From contig JALHMF010000002.1 in assembly GCA_022844205.1 (NCBI GenBank), positions 1-64,000 of the forward strand: 64,000 nucleotides of DNA. Reading direction: 5' to 3'. Source of the stretch: Xanthobacteraceae bacterium. Its GTDB lineage: Bacteria; Pseudomonadota; Alphaproteobacteria; Rhizobiales; Xanthobacteraceae. Positions within the stretch are counted from its first letter, which is position 1; each line of letters begins with the position of its first letter. A program made the position numbers and the translations under genes. The notes below the pieces were generated by a model that was given only the letters and a program-made list of their open reading frames with translations, was not told the DNA's origin and did not search any database. Below are positions 38,448 through 45,767 of this stretch, in pieces.

Positions 38448-41400
38448 GTGCAGCATTCTTCGCTTATTTCCTCTCGCCCGGCAGCGGCAAGACAGCAGCG
38501 TGACCGCGGCATGACCGCCGTGCTCGGTCCGACCAACACCGGCAAAACCCATCTCGCCATCGAGCGGATGCTCGCTCATTCGAGCGGGGTCATCGGCCTG
38601 CCCCTACGGCTGCTCGCACGCGAGGTTTACAACCGCTGCGTCGAGCGCGTCGGCGCGAAGGAAGTTGCGCTGATCACCGGCGAGGAATGCATCAAGCCGG
38701 CTACCCCGCGATTCTGGGTTTCGACCGTGGAGGCCATGCCACGCGATCTCGATGTGGCATTCGCCGCCATCGATGAAGTGCAGCTCGCGGGCGATTTCGA
38801 GCGCGGTCACGTTTTCACCGATCGTCTTTTGAATATTCGCGGCCGCGAGGAAACGCTCATTCTCGGCGCTGCCACCGTGCGGCCGCTCGTCGAAAAACTG
38901 TTGCCCGGCGCGGATATCGTACAGCGGCCGAGAATGTCGATTCTCGACTATGCGGGCGAGAAGAAGATCACCCGCCTGCCCCGGCGCAGCGCCATCGTCG
39001 CCTTTTCAGCGGACGAGGTTTACGCAATCGCGGAATTGATCCGCCGCCAGCGCGGCGGTGCCGCTGTCGTGCTGGGCGCACTGTCACCGCGCACGCGGAA
39101 CGCACAGGTCGAACTGTATCAAAACGGGGACGTCGATTATCTCGTTGCCACTGATGCGATCGGCATGGGCCTCAATCTCGACGTGGATCACATTGCCTTT
39201 GCATCCGACAAGAAATTCGACGGCTACCAGTACCGGCAGCTTTCTGCGTCCGAACTCGCGCAGATCGCCGGGCGCGCGGGCCGCGCGACGCGCAACGGCA
39301 CCTTTGGCACCACCGGCCGCTGCCCGCCTTTCGACGACGAAACCGTGCAACGCCTTGTCGCGCACGACTTCGAGCCGATACGCGTGCTTCAGTGGCGGAA
39401 TTCCCGGCTCGATTTCCGTTCGATCCGCGCGCTGGTTGAGAGCCTCTCGATGCCGCCGATCGAAGACGGGCTCACTCGTGCGCCTACCGCCGACGACGTT
39501 CGCGTGCTGGAACGGCTTTCAAAAGAAGAAGATGTGACAGCTTTTGCCACCAACGCCGCCGCCGTTGAGCGCTTGTGGCAGGTCTGTCAGGTTCCCGACT
39601 ACCGGAAAGTAGCGCTGGCGGCACATGCCGAGCTGATTCAAACCCTCTATGGATTCTTGATGCGAGAGGGTAGGATTCCCATCGACTGGTTCTCGAGCCA
39701 GGTGGCTCTCTCGGATCGGACGGATGGCGATATCGACACCCTCTCCAACCGCATCGCACAGGTGCGGACCTGGACCTTCGTTGCCAACCGTGCCGACTGG
39801 CTCGATGATCCCGCGCAATGGCAAGGCATCACGAGGGGAGTAGAGGACAAGCTTTCGGACGCACTGCATGAGCGGCTGGCCCAACGTTTCGTGGACCGGC
39901 GCACCAGCGTCCTGATGAAGCGGCTCCGGGAAAACGCGATGCTCAATACCGAAATCAGCAAGACCGGCGAGGTCACCGTTGAAGGCCACGTGATCGGACA
40001 TCTGCATGGCTTCGAGTTCGCGCCCGACACCTCCGGCGCATCGCAGGACGCAAAAGCCTTGCGTGCCGCTGCACAGAAGGCGCTCGCCGGCGAAATCGAG
40101 GCCCGCTCGAAGCGGCTTTCGGAAGCGGCCGACGAGCAGTTCATCCTCTCCAATGACGGCGCGATCCGCTGGGTCGGCGAGGCGGTGGCGAAGCTGACGA
40201 CGGGCGAAGCTGTGCTTGAGCCGCGCCTACGAATTCTGGCCGACGAACAGCTCACGGGTCCCGCGCGTGACAGGGTGGACGCGCGGCTGACGCTCTGGCT
40301 GAAGACCCATATCGACAAGTTGCTCGGACCGCTCACCGCACTCGGCAAGGCCGAGGACATCACTGGTATCGCCCGCGGTGTCGCATTTCAGCTTATCGAG
40401 AATCTCGGCGTGCTGGAACGACAGAAGGTTGCCGACGAGGTGAAGGGTCTCGATCAGGAAACGCGCGCGGTATTGCGCAAATACGGAATCCGTTTCGGGG
40501 CTTACCACATTTATTTGCCCGCACTCCTGAAGCCCGCGCCGCGTACCATGGCGCTGCTGCTGTGGGCGCTGAAGAACGGCGGACTCGACCAGCCTGGCCT
40601 CGACTCGCTGCCGGGCATCGCATCGAGTGGACGGACTTCCATCGCGATCGAGCCGGAGACCCCGAAGACGCTTTACCGCACCATCGGCTACCGGGTCTGC
40701 GGCAACCGCGCGGTGCGTGTCGATATTCTGGAGCGGCTAGCGGACCTGATCCGTCCTGCCCTCTCATGGCGTCCCGCCGCCCCCGGCGAGAAACCGGCCG
40801 GTGCCTTCGACGCCCGCGGCTTCACCGTCACCGTGGCGATGACTTCACTCGCGGGATGTTCGGGCGAAGACTTCGCATCAATCCTCCGCTCGCTCGGCTA
40901 TCGTCTGGACCGCCGTCCGCCGTTACCGGAACCCGCCGCCCCCGCAGCCGAACCGCCACCTGCGGCCGATGCGGGAAAGCCCATCGAACCGGGGGAAAAT
41001 GCCGTTCCGGATGTGGTTGAAGCGGAGGTTCAGACGGCTCCGAGCGTCGAGGTGGCATTGGTTGAGGAAACAGCCTCTACTGAAACGGCCGCGGAAGCCC
41101 CTGCAGAACCCGCACTGATTGATGTCTGGCGTCCGGGGCGTCCGGAAGGCGTCCGCCCGAAGCAACGCAATCGCAGGCCGGAACGCCCGCGCCCGCAACA
41201 AGCCGCGGCCCCAACTGGAGGCGAACAAGCGGTAAGCGACTCAGCGCCATCCGAACAGAATGCGCGGCCGCGGCATGAACGCCCCGACCGTAAACCCCGC
41301 GAAGGCAAGCGCCCGCATCACGGCAAGGACCGCGGACCGCGCAAGCCGCGCAACGAAAATTTCCGCGAGCCGCCGCGTCCGCGTGACAAGCCGATCGATC

Positions 41401-41471
41401 CGAACTCTCCGTTCGCGGCGCTGCTCGAACTGAAAGCCAAGATGGAAGCTGGCCGCAAGGATGAGGCCTGA
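38448..41471 (+). CDS. Suv3-like ATP-dependent RNA helicase
   Basis: A 1007-residue superfamily 2 helicase related to mitochondrial SUV3, which unwinds RNA for the degradosome. Walker A GPTNTGKT is at 27-34, the DEVQ box at 109-112 (typical of Suv3, instead of DEAD/DEVH) and motif VI QIAGRAGRATR begins at 272. A C-terminal Suv3 domain follows. Residues about 825-1007 form a disordered tail, first acidic/Pro/Ala-rich and then very basic (RPRHERPDRKPREGKRPHH), ending in SPFAALLELKAKM. The start is GTG 38448; ATG 38511 would begin at MTAVLGPTNTGKT. The S4 protein gene begins at the base after its stop. Confidence 0.92.
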   Translation: MQHSSLISSRPAAARQQRDRGMTAVLGPTNTGKTHLAIERMLAHSSGVIGLPLRLLAREVYNRCVERVGAKEVALITGEECIKPATPRFWVSTVEAMPRDLDVAFAAIDEVQLAGDFERGHVFTDRLLNIRGREETLILGAATVRPLVEKLLPGADIVQRPRMSILDYAGEKKITRLPRRSAIVAFSADEVYAIAELIRRQRGGAAVVLGALSPRTRNAQVELYQNGDVDYLVATDAIGMGLNLDVDHIAFASDKKFDGYQYRQLSASELAQIAGRAGRATRNGTFGTTGRCPPFDDETVQRLVAHDFEPIRVLQWRNSRLDFRSIRALVESLSMPPIEDGLTRAPTADDVRVLERLSKEEDVTAFATNAAAVERLWQVCQVPDYRKVALAAHAELIQTLYGFLMREGRIPIDWFSSQVALSDRTDGDIDTLSNRIAQVRTWTFVANRADWLDDPAQWQGITRGVEDKLSDALHERLAQRFVDRRTSVLMKRLRENAMLNTEISKTGEVTVEGHVIGHLHGFEFAPDTSGASQDAKALRAAAQKALAGEIEARSKRLSEAADEQFILSNDGAIRWVGEAVAKLTTGEAVLEPRLRILADEQLTGPARDRVDARLTLWLKTHIDKLLGPLTALGKAEDITGIARGVAFQLIENLGVLERQKVADEVKGLDQETRAVLRKYGIRFGAYHIYLPALLKPAPRTMALLLWALKNGGLDQPGLDSLPGIASSGRTSIAIEPETPKTLYRTIGYRVCGNRAVRVDILERLADLIRPALSWRPAAPGEKPAGAFDARGFTVTVAMTSLAGCSGEDFASILRSLGYRLDRRPPLPEPAAPAAEPPPAADAGKPIEPGENAVPDVVEAEVQTAPSVEVALVEETASTETAAEAPAEPALIDVWRPGRPEGVRPKQRNRRPERPRPQQAAAPTGGEQAVSDSAPSEQNARPRHERPDRKPREGKRPHHGKDRGPRKPRNENFREPPRPRDKPIDPNSPFAALLELKAKMEAGRKDEA

Positions 41472-41855
41472 TTGACGGCCGCGTCCGCGGAAAGTCAGCG
41501 CATCGATCGCTGGCTCTGGCACGCACGCATGGTCCGCACCCGCGCATCGGCAGCCGCACTCGCCCAGTCAGGACATGTTCGCCTGAACGGACAGCGGATA
41601 AAGGCTCCCGCCTGTGCGGTCAGGCCCGGCGACGTGCTCACGATTGCACTGCCCAATGTAGTGAAAGTCCTGCGTGTGATCGGCTTCTCGCCGCGCCACG
41701 GCGGCTCCAGCGATGCAAAATGTCTCTTCGAGGATCTCAGCCCGCCGAAAGAGCAAAAGAAATCCATTCCCGATCTTTTGCGTAGAGAACCAGGAACTGG
41801 GCGTCCGACCAAGAAGGACCGCCGCGCAGTCGATCGCTTGCGCGGACGGAACTAA
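41472..41855 (+). CDS. S4 domain RNA-binding protein (Hsp15-like)
   Basis: A 127-residue protein with an N-terminal S4 domain (IDRWLWHARMVRTRASAAAL, then GHVRLNGQRIK) and a basic C-terminus (RPTKKDRRAVDRLRGR). Hsp15 proteins recycle 50S subunits that carry stalled nascent chains. It starts with TTG directly after the helicase TGA, so it depends on translation of the helicase; together they suggest a small RNA-handling operon. Confidence 0.9.
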   Translation: MTAASAESQRIDRWLWHARMVRTRASAAALAQSGHVRLNGQRIKAPACAVRPGDVLTIALPNVVKVLRVIGFSPRHGGSSDAKCLFEDLSPPKEQKKSIPDLLRREPGTGRPTKKDRRAVDRLRGRN

Positions 41856-41936
41856 GGAACGAACGGCTGAACTTGGCGGATTCCGCAAGCCGTCCTAGAT
41901 AGATGCTGCACAAACTCGTTATACGGACAGCCTTGA

Positions 41937-42272
41937 ATGACCTACATCGTCAATGACGCCTGCATCCGCTGCAAATACATGGACTGCGTGGAAGTGTGTC
42001 CCGTGGACTGCTTCTATGAAGGCGAGAACATGCTCGTCATTCACCCGGACGAGTGCATCGACTGCGGCGTCTGCGAGCCGGAATGCCCTGTAGAGGCGAT
42101 CAAGCCCGATACCGTGCCGGGCGTGGAGAAGTGGCTTGCCCTGAATGCAGAATACTCGAAAATCTGGCCGAACATCACGGTGAAGCGGGACGCCCCGGCC
42201 GACGCGAAGGAATGGGAAGGCAAGCCCGGCAAGGAAGCGGAATTCTCGGCCAACCCGGGCAAAGGCGATTGA
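41937..42272 (+). CDS. fdxA: 7Fe ferredoxin FdxA
   Basis: A 111-residue ferredoxin of the Azotobacter FdI type, with one [3Fe-4S] and one [4Fe-4S] cluster. The cysteines are C9, C12, C17, C21 and C40, C43, C46, C50. By family precedent C9, C17 and C50 hold the 3Fe cluster. The C-terminal extension ([15 protein letters not shown]) is typical. Such ferredoxins are essential in several alphaproteobacteria, although their main partner is uncertain. Confidence 0.95.
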   Translation: MTYIVNDACIRCKYMDCVEVCPVDCFYEGENMLVIHPDECIDCGVCEPECPVEAIKPDTVPGVEKWLALNAEYSKIWPNITVKRDAPADAKEWEGKPGKEAEFSANPGKGD

Positions 42273-42344
42273 TCGGATTCGAACCTAATTTGGGCCGCTG
42301 CTAACCAATTCGCGGCTGCGCCGTTATCGCACCACGGCAAGGCT
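42273..42344 (+). terminator. Hairpin-rich region after fdxA, possible terminator
   Basis: Two consecutive stem-loops, GCCGC/GCGGC (42295-42315) and GCCGT/ACGGC (42320-42338), follow the fdxA stop and lead into CTTTGATTTTT. This could end fdxA transcription. The T-rich part doubles as the -35 area of the carD promoter. Confidence 0.4.
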
Positions 42345-42374
42345 TTGATTTTTAGCGAAATTGTGCTATATATA
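42345..42374 (+). promoter_or_regulatory. Candidate carD promoter
   Basis: TTGATT (42345-42350) is followed by TATATATA (42367-42374), giving a 16- or 18-nt spacer. It is the most AT-rich sequence in the area and points to carD, predicting a leader of about 145-150 nt. Confidence 0.55.
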
Positions 42375-42390
42375 CAACAACGTCGACATT

Positions 42391-42527
42391 CAGCCGCGCC
42401 GCGAGTTCCTTCGGGGCTGTTTTTATCGGTACAGAGCCGTTGCGCATGCCAATCGGGGCAACCCGCCAGTAGCGGGAAGGTAGAGAATTGTCGCTGTTAC
42501 AGGCTTTAGTTGTGTTGGAGTAGCCCC
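42391..42527 (+). promoter_or_regulatory. Structured carD leader with attenuator-like hairpin
   Basis: CAGCC (42391-42395) can pair with GGCTG (42415-42419), helped by an inner CCG/CGG, followed by TTTTT (42420-42424): an intrinsic-terminator layout before the gene. GGGGCT at 42413-42418 is also complementary to AGCCCC at 42522-42527, which lies between the GGAG ribosome binding site and the carD ATG. A second GGGGC at 42455-42459 can do the same. A CCCGC/GCGGG hairpin lies at 42462-42476. Mutually exclusive folds are possible; this is inference from base pairing alone. Confidence 0.35.
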
Positions 42528-43142
42528 ATGGGCAACAGGAGCAAGGTGCAAATGCCGGCCAAGAAGTCCCCCGCGCCCACTACCCCGCGTCAGAGCCACA
42601 GCCGTCAGGGTTTCCGGACGAACGAACGCATCGTCTATCCGGCCCACGGTGTCGGTCAGATCGTGCGGATCGAAGAGCAGGAAGTCGCGGGCTTCAAGCT
42701 CGAACTGTTCGTGATCAGCTTCGCCAAGGACAAAATGACGCTCCGCGTGCCCACTTCCAAGGCCGCATCGGTCGGTATGCGCAAGCTTGCGCCACCGGAT
42801 ATCGTGAAGCGGGCGCTCGAAACCCTCAAGGGCCGCGCCCGCATCAAGCGCACGATGTGGAGCCGTCGCGCGCAGGAATACGAAGCGAAGATCAATTCCG
42901 GCGATCTTATCGCAATCGCGGAAGTCGTGCGCGATCTCTTCCGCTCCGAAAGCCAGCCGGAACAGTCCTACAGCGAACGCCAGCTGTATGAAGCCGCACT
43001 CGACCGCATGGTGCGCGAACTCGCCGCGGTCGAGGACATCACCGAGACCGAAGCAACGAAGCAGATCGAGACGCAGTTGCTGAAGGGCCCGCGCCGCACG
43101 CCGAAAACCGGCGATGACGACGCGCAGGAAGAAGCCGCCTGA
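42528..43142 (+). CDS. carD: CarD family transcriptional regulator
   Basis: A 204-residue RNA-polymerase-binding factor. The N-terminal CarD/TRCF Tudor-like domain (about 28-90: TNERIVYPAHGVGQIVRIEEQEV) contacts the beta subunit, and a helical C-terminal domain (about 95-180) contacts promoter DNA, stabilising open complexes especially at rRNA promoters. ATG 42528 follows GGAG by seven bases and is preferred; ATG 42552 is an alternative. The basic start KKSPAPTTPRQSHSRQG is disordered. A strong terminator follows. Confidence 0.93.
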   Translation: MGNRSKVQMPAKKSPAPTTPRQSHSRQGFRTNERIVYPAHGVGQIVRIEEQEVAGFKLELFVISFAKDKMTLRVPTSKAASVGMRKLAPPDIVKRALETLKGRARIKRTMWSRRAQEYEAKINSGDLIAIAEVVRDLFRSESQPEQSYSERQLYEAALDRMVRELAAVEDITETEATKQIETQLLKGPRRTPKTGDDDAQEEAA

Positions 43143-43171
43143 AAAGATGGCAAAAGCCAAACCCGTTAAAA

Positions 43172-43195
43172 AAAGCCCGGCGAAAGCTGGGCTTT
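43172..43195. terminator. Bidirectional intrinsic terminator between carD and the M48 gene
   Basis: A 10-bp stem (AAAGCCCGGC/GCTGGGCTTT with one G-T pair) has a GAAA tetraloop. On the plus strand it is followed by CTCTTT. On the minus strand it is followed by a run of T (complement of 43168-43174). It ends both carD and the convergent M48 protease gene, whose stop is at 43200. Confidence 0.88.
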
Positions 43196-43199
43196 CTCT

Positions 43200-44687
43200 T
43201 TATTCGGTGATGAGTTTCACAAGCGTGCCCATCTTGAGCTGGGCGTTGCGATCAAGACCGTTGAGGATGAGGAAGCGTTCCAGCTTCTTGTCCGGTACCG
43301 CCATGCGGGCGGCCATCTTCTCCACCGTGTCGCGCAATCCCACGCGCGCGATGGAAATGCGCAAGGGATTGGCATTCTTACTCTCCTCCACGGAAAGCCT
43401 GCGGAAACTGCCGGCCGCATTCCGGAAACTCGCTTCGGCCGCAGGCGACATCTCGCGCGCGGCGAACGCCAGCCGGTAGACGTCGCTGCCAAAGCGGATC
43501 GCAAACAGCCGGAACGACCATTGCTCGCCGCGCGCCACCGCCGTCGCGGCGGGGAAGCCATTGATCTCCAGCGTCTCAACCGAAGTCTGGTCGATGCCGT
43601 CGATCCAGCCGGACGCGATGTAGCTGCTGAGCGCAAGCTGCGCGGGAAGACGTACCGCATCGAGCCTGAGCGCTTGTTTACCGCTCGCTGTCGCACCCAG
43701 TACGGCTTGCGGGGTATTCTCGAGCGAAAATCCTTCCGGTGCGGTGAAAGTGAAGCCGAGATTGGAATGCAGGAACCGGCGCCCGCGAACGAAGCCCTCT
43801 TTCGGGTCGTCGCCATAAATGACCCCTTCCAAGGAATCCAGATACGTCTTGCGGTCGCGCTCAGCCGATTCCGGCGCTATGTATTGCCGCGCATTGGAGA
43901 ACGCGATCGAAATACGTTCCGGTGTCGAAGGGTGGCTAGAGAGAAAATCCATCCGGTCGCGCAGCGACTCCGCACCCGTCGCGGCCGCGCGCAGTTCCGC
44001 GTATTTTCCCATCGCCGTCAGAAAGCGAGATGCCCCATAAGGGTCGTAGCCCGCGCGCGCCGAGATGCCGACGCCGACGGCGTCCGCCTCAAGCTCCTGC
44101 CCGCGCGAGAAAGTGGCGATGGAAAGTTTGCTCTTCGCCAAAGCCAGCGCGCCGAGATTGGGGTCGCTCAGCACATCGGAGATCACCCGGCTTTCGATCA
44201 CCGCCTGCCGGATCTGTTCCTCGCGGCTCGACGCATGGCGCGCAACCACATGTGCCATTTCATGCGCTAGTACCGAAGCGATCTCGGATGTATCGTTGGC
44301 GAGCGCGACGAGTCCGCGGGTGATGTAGAGCGAGCCGCCGGGCAAAGCGAAAGCGTTGATCGCGGGCGAATTCAAGATCGTCACACGATATTTGACGCTG
44401 GGATTTTCGGAAATCGAAGAGAGCCGCTCGACGGTCTTGGCGATCAAGGATTCCAGCGCGGGGGCGCGATAGACGCCGCCGTAACTTGTGACCAGACGCT
44501 CGTGCTCCCGGCGCTGCGCTGGTGGGAGTTGCGTGGCAACTTCATCGCGCGGCGATCCGGCATCGCTGAGACCGATCCGTTCGGGATCGAGTGCCGCACA
44601 GCCCGCGAGCGCAAGGCCAAACACAAAAACTGCGAGCGCTCCCTTGCGCAACGCCTCGTAAGGCGAACTCATCTGCCACAAACTCAT
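43200..44687 (-). CDS. M48 family metalloprotease, lipoprotein (BepA/Oma1-like)
   Basis: A 495-residue envelope protease. The lipobox LAGC (C30) makes it a lipoprotein. The zinc site is HEMAH (H142, E143, H146). M48 lipoproteins such as BepA and LoiP degrade or assist assembly of outer-membrane proteins. The far C-terminus (RVGLRDTVEKMAARM to NGLDRNAQLKMGTLVKLI) resembles a LysM-like module, as in peptidoglycan-binding relatives. The start overlaps the nuclease stop (ATGA); an ATG five codons in is equally good. Confidence 0.9.
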   Translation of the reverse strand: MSLWQMSSPYEALRKGALAVFVFGLALAGCAALDPERIGLSDAGSPRDEVATQLPPAQRREHERLVTSYGGVYRAPALESLIAKTVERLSSISENPSVKYRVTILNSPAINAFALPGGSLYITRGLVALANDTSEIASVLAHEMAHVVARHASSREEQIRQAVIESRVISDVLSDPNLGALALAKSKLSIATFSRGQELEADAVGVGISARAGYDPYGASRFLTAMGKYAELRAAATGAESLRDRMDFLSSHPSTPERISIAFSNARQYIAPESAERDRKTYLDSLEGVIYGDDPKEGFVRGRRFLHSNLGFTFTAPEGFSLENTPQAVLGATASGKQALRLDAVRLPAQLALSSYIASGWIDGIDQTSVETLEINGFPAATAVARGEQWSFRLFAIRFGSDVYRLAFAAREMSPAAEASFRNAAGSFRRLSVEESKNANPLRISIARVGLRDTVEKMAARMAVPDKKLERFLILNGLDRNAQLKMGTLVKLITE

Positions 44688-45496
44688 GCGCCGCCAGCCT
44701 TCAGCAATTCCAGAGCCAGGGGGTCGCGAAGCACTATTGCTGGCCCGCCCTGAATTGAAACAATACCCCGTACACGCAACCGGACCCCTCCAAGGGCCCG
44801 CAAATCTATCCCTGCGCTGGTAAACGCCTTATTTGCCTCGCGGGGGACGATCACCGAAAAATCCTCGTTAAACCGGGTGCCAAAATCGAGATAGACGCGT
44901 CCTCCGGACTCGCCAACCCGCCGCACCACCCCCTCCACGACCATGAAACGTCCCTCGGCGGCCTTGAGTTCGGCAAGGTCGAAAGGGCCATGAATCGCGA
45001 ACCGGGGGTCGGACCAGTTGCCAGCACCCCGCAGGCGGGCTTCCCGTTCGGCCGCAAGCAGGAATTTCGTGCATTCGCCGCCTTCGGTATGAGACGCTAC
45101 ACGCGCTTCGCCTGACGACACCAGCGCTGCCTGCACCCACTTTCCGTCCGTTTCTATCTGGCCCGTAATGCGTCCATATCTGTCCGGCTTGTCGTTGCTT
45201 GTACGAACGGAAACAGACTTCCCCATCAAAAGCTCTCCGAGCATTTTCTCCACGCGCGCACTTGCCTGCGGATCGGCATCGAGACTTGTCGGGGCCACGA
45301 CTCCGGCAAGCCGGATTTCTACGCCCTGCTCCGTCACGATTGTGTTTCCATCACGGATACCGGCAACACGATAATTCACAGCGTTTTTTCCCGCGCAGCG
45401 ATCCAGCGCTCGCGCCGGTTCCGCAACCGCAGTTGCAGTGGCGACGAAGAACATCCCCGCAACCGCCGGCAAAATCCGTGCTGCACGCCACCCCAT
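44684..45496 (-). CDS. Thermonuclease-family (SNase-like) exported protein
   Basis: A 270-residue protein with a signal peptide (about 1-27) and a staphylococcal-nuclease-like OB-fold: VAGIRDGNTIVTEQGVEIRLAGV and DRYGRITGQIE. The usual catalytic arrangement (D..D..R..E..R) is only partly visible: RLAGV has the first Arg and no DTPE-like motif follows (VAPTSLDADPQ), so nuclease activity is uncertain. A C-terminal half (RFMVVEGVVRRVGESGGRVYLDFG) is characteristic of alphaproteobacterial members. ATG 45496 starts the signal peptide. Confidence 0.82.
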   Translation of the reverse strand: MGWRAARILPAVAGMFFVATATAVAEPARALDRCAGKNAVNYRVAGIRDGNTIVTEQGVEIRLAGVVAPTSLDADPQASARVEKMLGELLMGKSVSVRTSNDKPDRYGRITGQIETDGKWVQAALVSSGEARVASHTEGGECTKFLLAAEREARLRGAGNWSDPRFAIHGPFDLAELKAAEGRFMVVEGVVRRVGESGGRVYLDFGTRFNEDFSVIVPREANKAFTSAGIDLRALGGVRLRVRGIVSIQGGPAIVLRDPLALELLKAGGA

Positions 45497-45644
45497 CCCG
45501 GACCCTTTCAGGCGACCGCTCTTACCAAAGGCGTCATGGCGGCGATTCTGCGGCAATGGCAGCCCGGCGCAATATGGTCCCATTTATTGCGCCATATGCC
45601 GCGCGATGCGCGCCGATTCCGCCTGTGCTAAGGGGACCCATAGC

Positions 45645-45721
45645 GGTCCCGTAGCTCAGCCGGATAGAGCAGCGGTTTCCTAAACCGAAGGTCGGAAGTT
45701 CGAGTCTTCCCGGGACCGCCA
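45645..45721 (+). tRNA. tRNA-Arg (anticodon CCU)
   Basis: A full cloverleaf: acceptor GGTCCCG/CGGGACC, D arm GCTC-AGCCGGATA-GAGC, anticodon loop TTCCTAA with CCT at 45679-45681, T arm GGAAG-TTCGAGT-CTTCC, discriminator G and an encoded CCA. Only the first anticodon-stem pair (G27-A43) is mismatched. It reads the rare AGG codon. Such genes are frequent integration sites, but no integrase is adjacent and the 3' end is intact. Confidence 0.97.
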
Positions 45722-45767
45722 CCGTTCCGGAACCGGCGCCCGATTGTCGCTGGCTGAGGCAGAAAGA

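Noticed and set aside
42264-42330. tRNA-like sequence on the minus strand with GGTTCGAATCC and GCGAT/ATCGC ends
   Set aside because: No anticodon arm can be folded, the T stem has mismatches and one end overlaps fdxA. Probably chance, or a very old remnant.
45645-45721. tRNA-Arg as an integration site
   Set aside because: No integrase and no repeated 3' tRNA fragment seen nearby.
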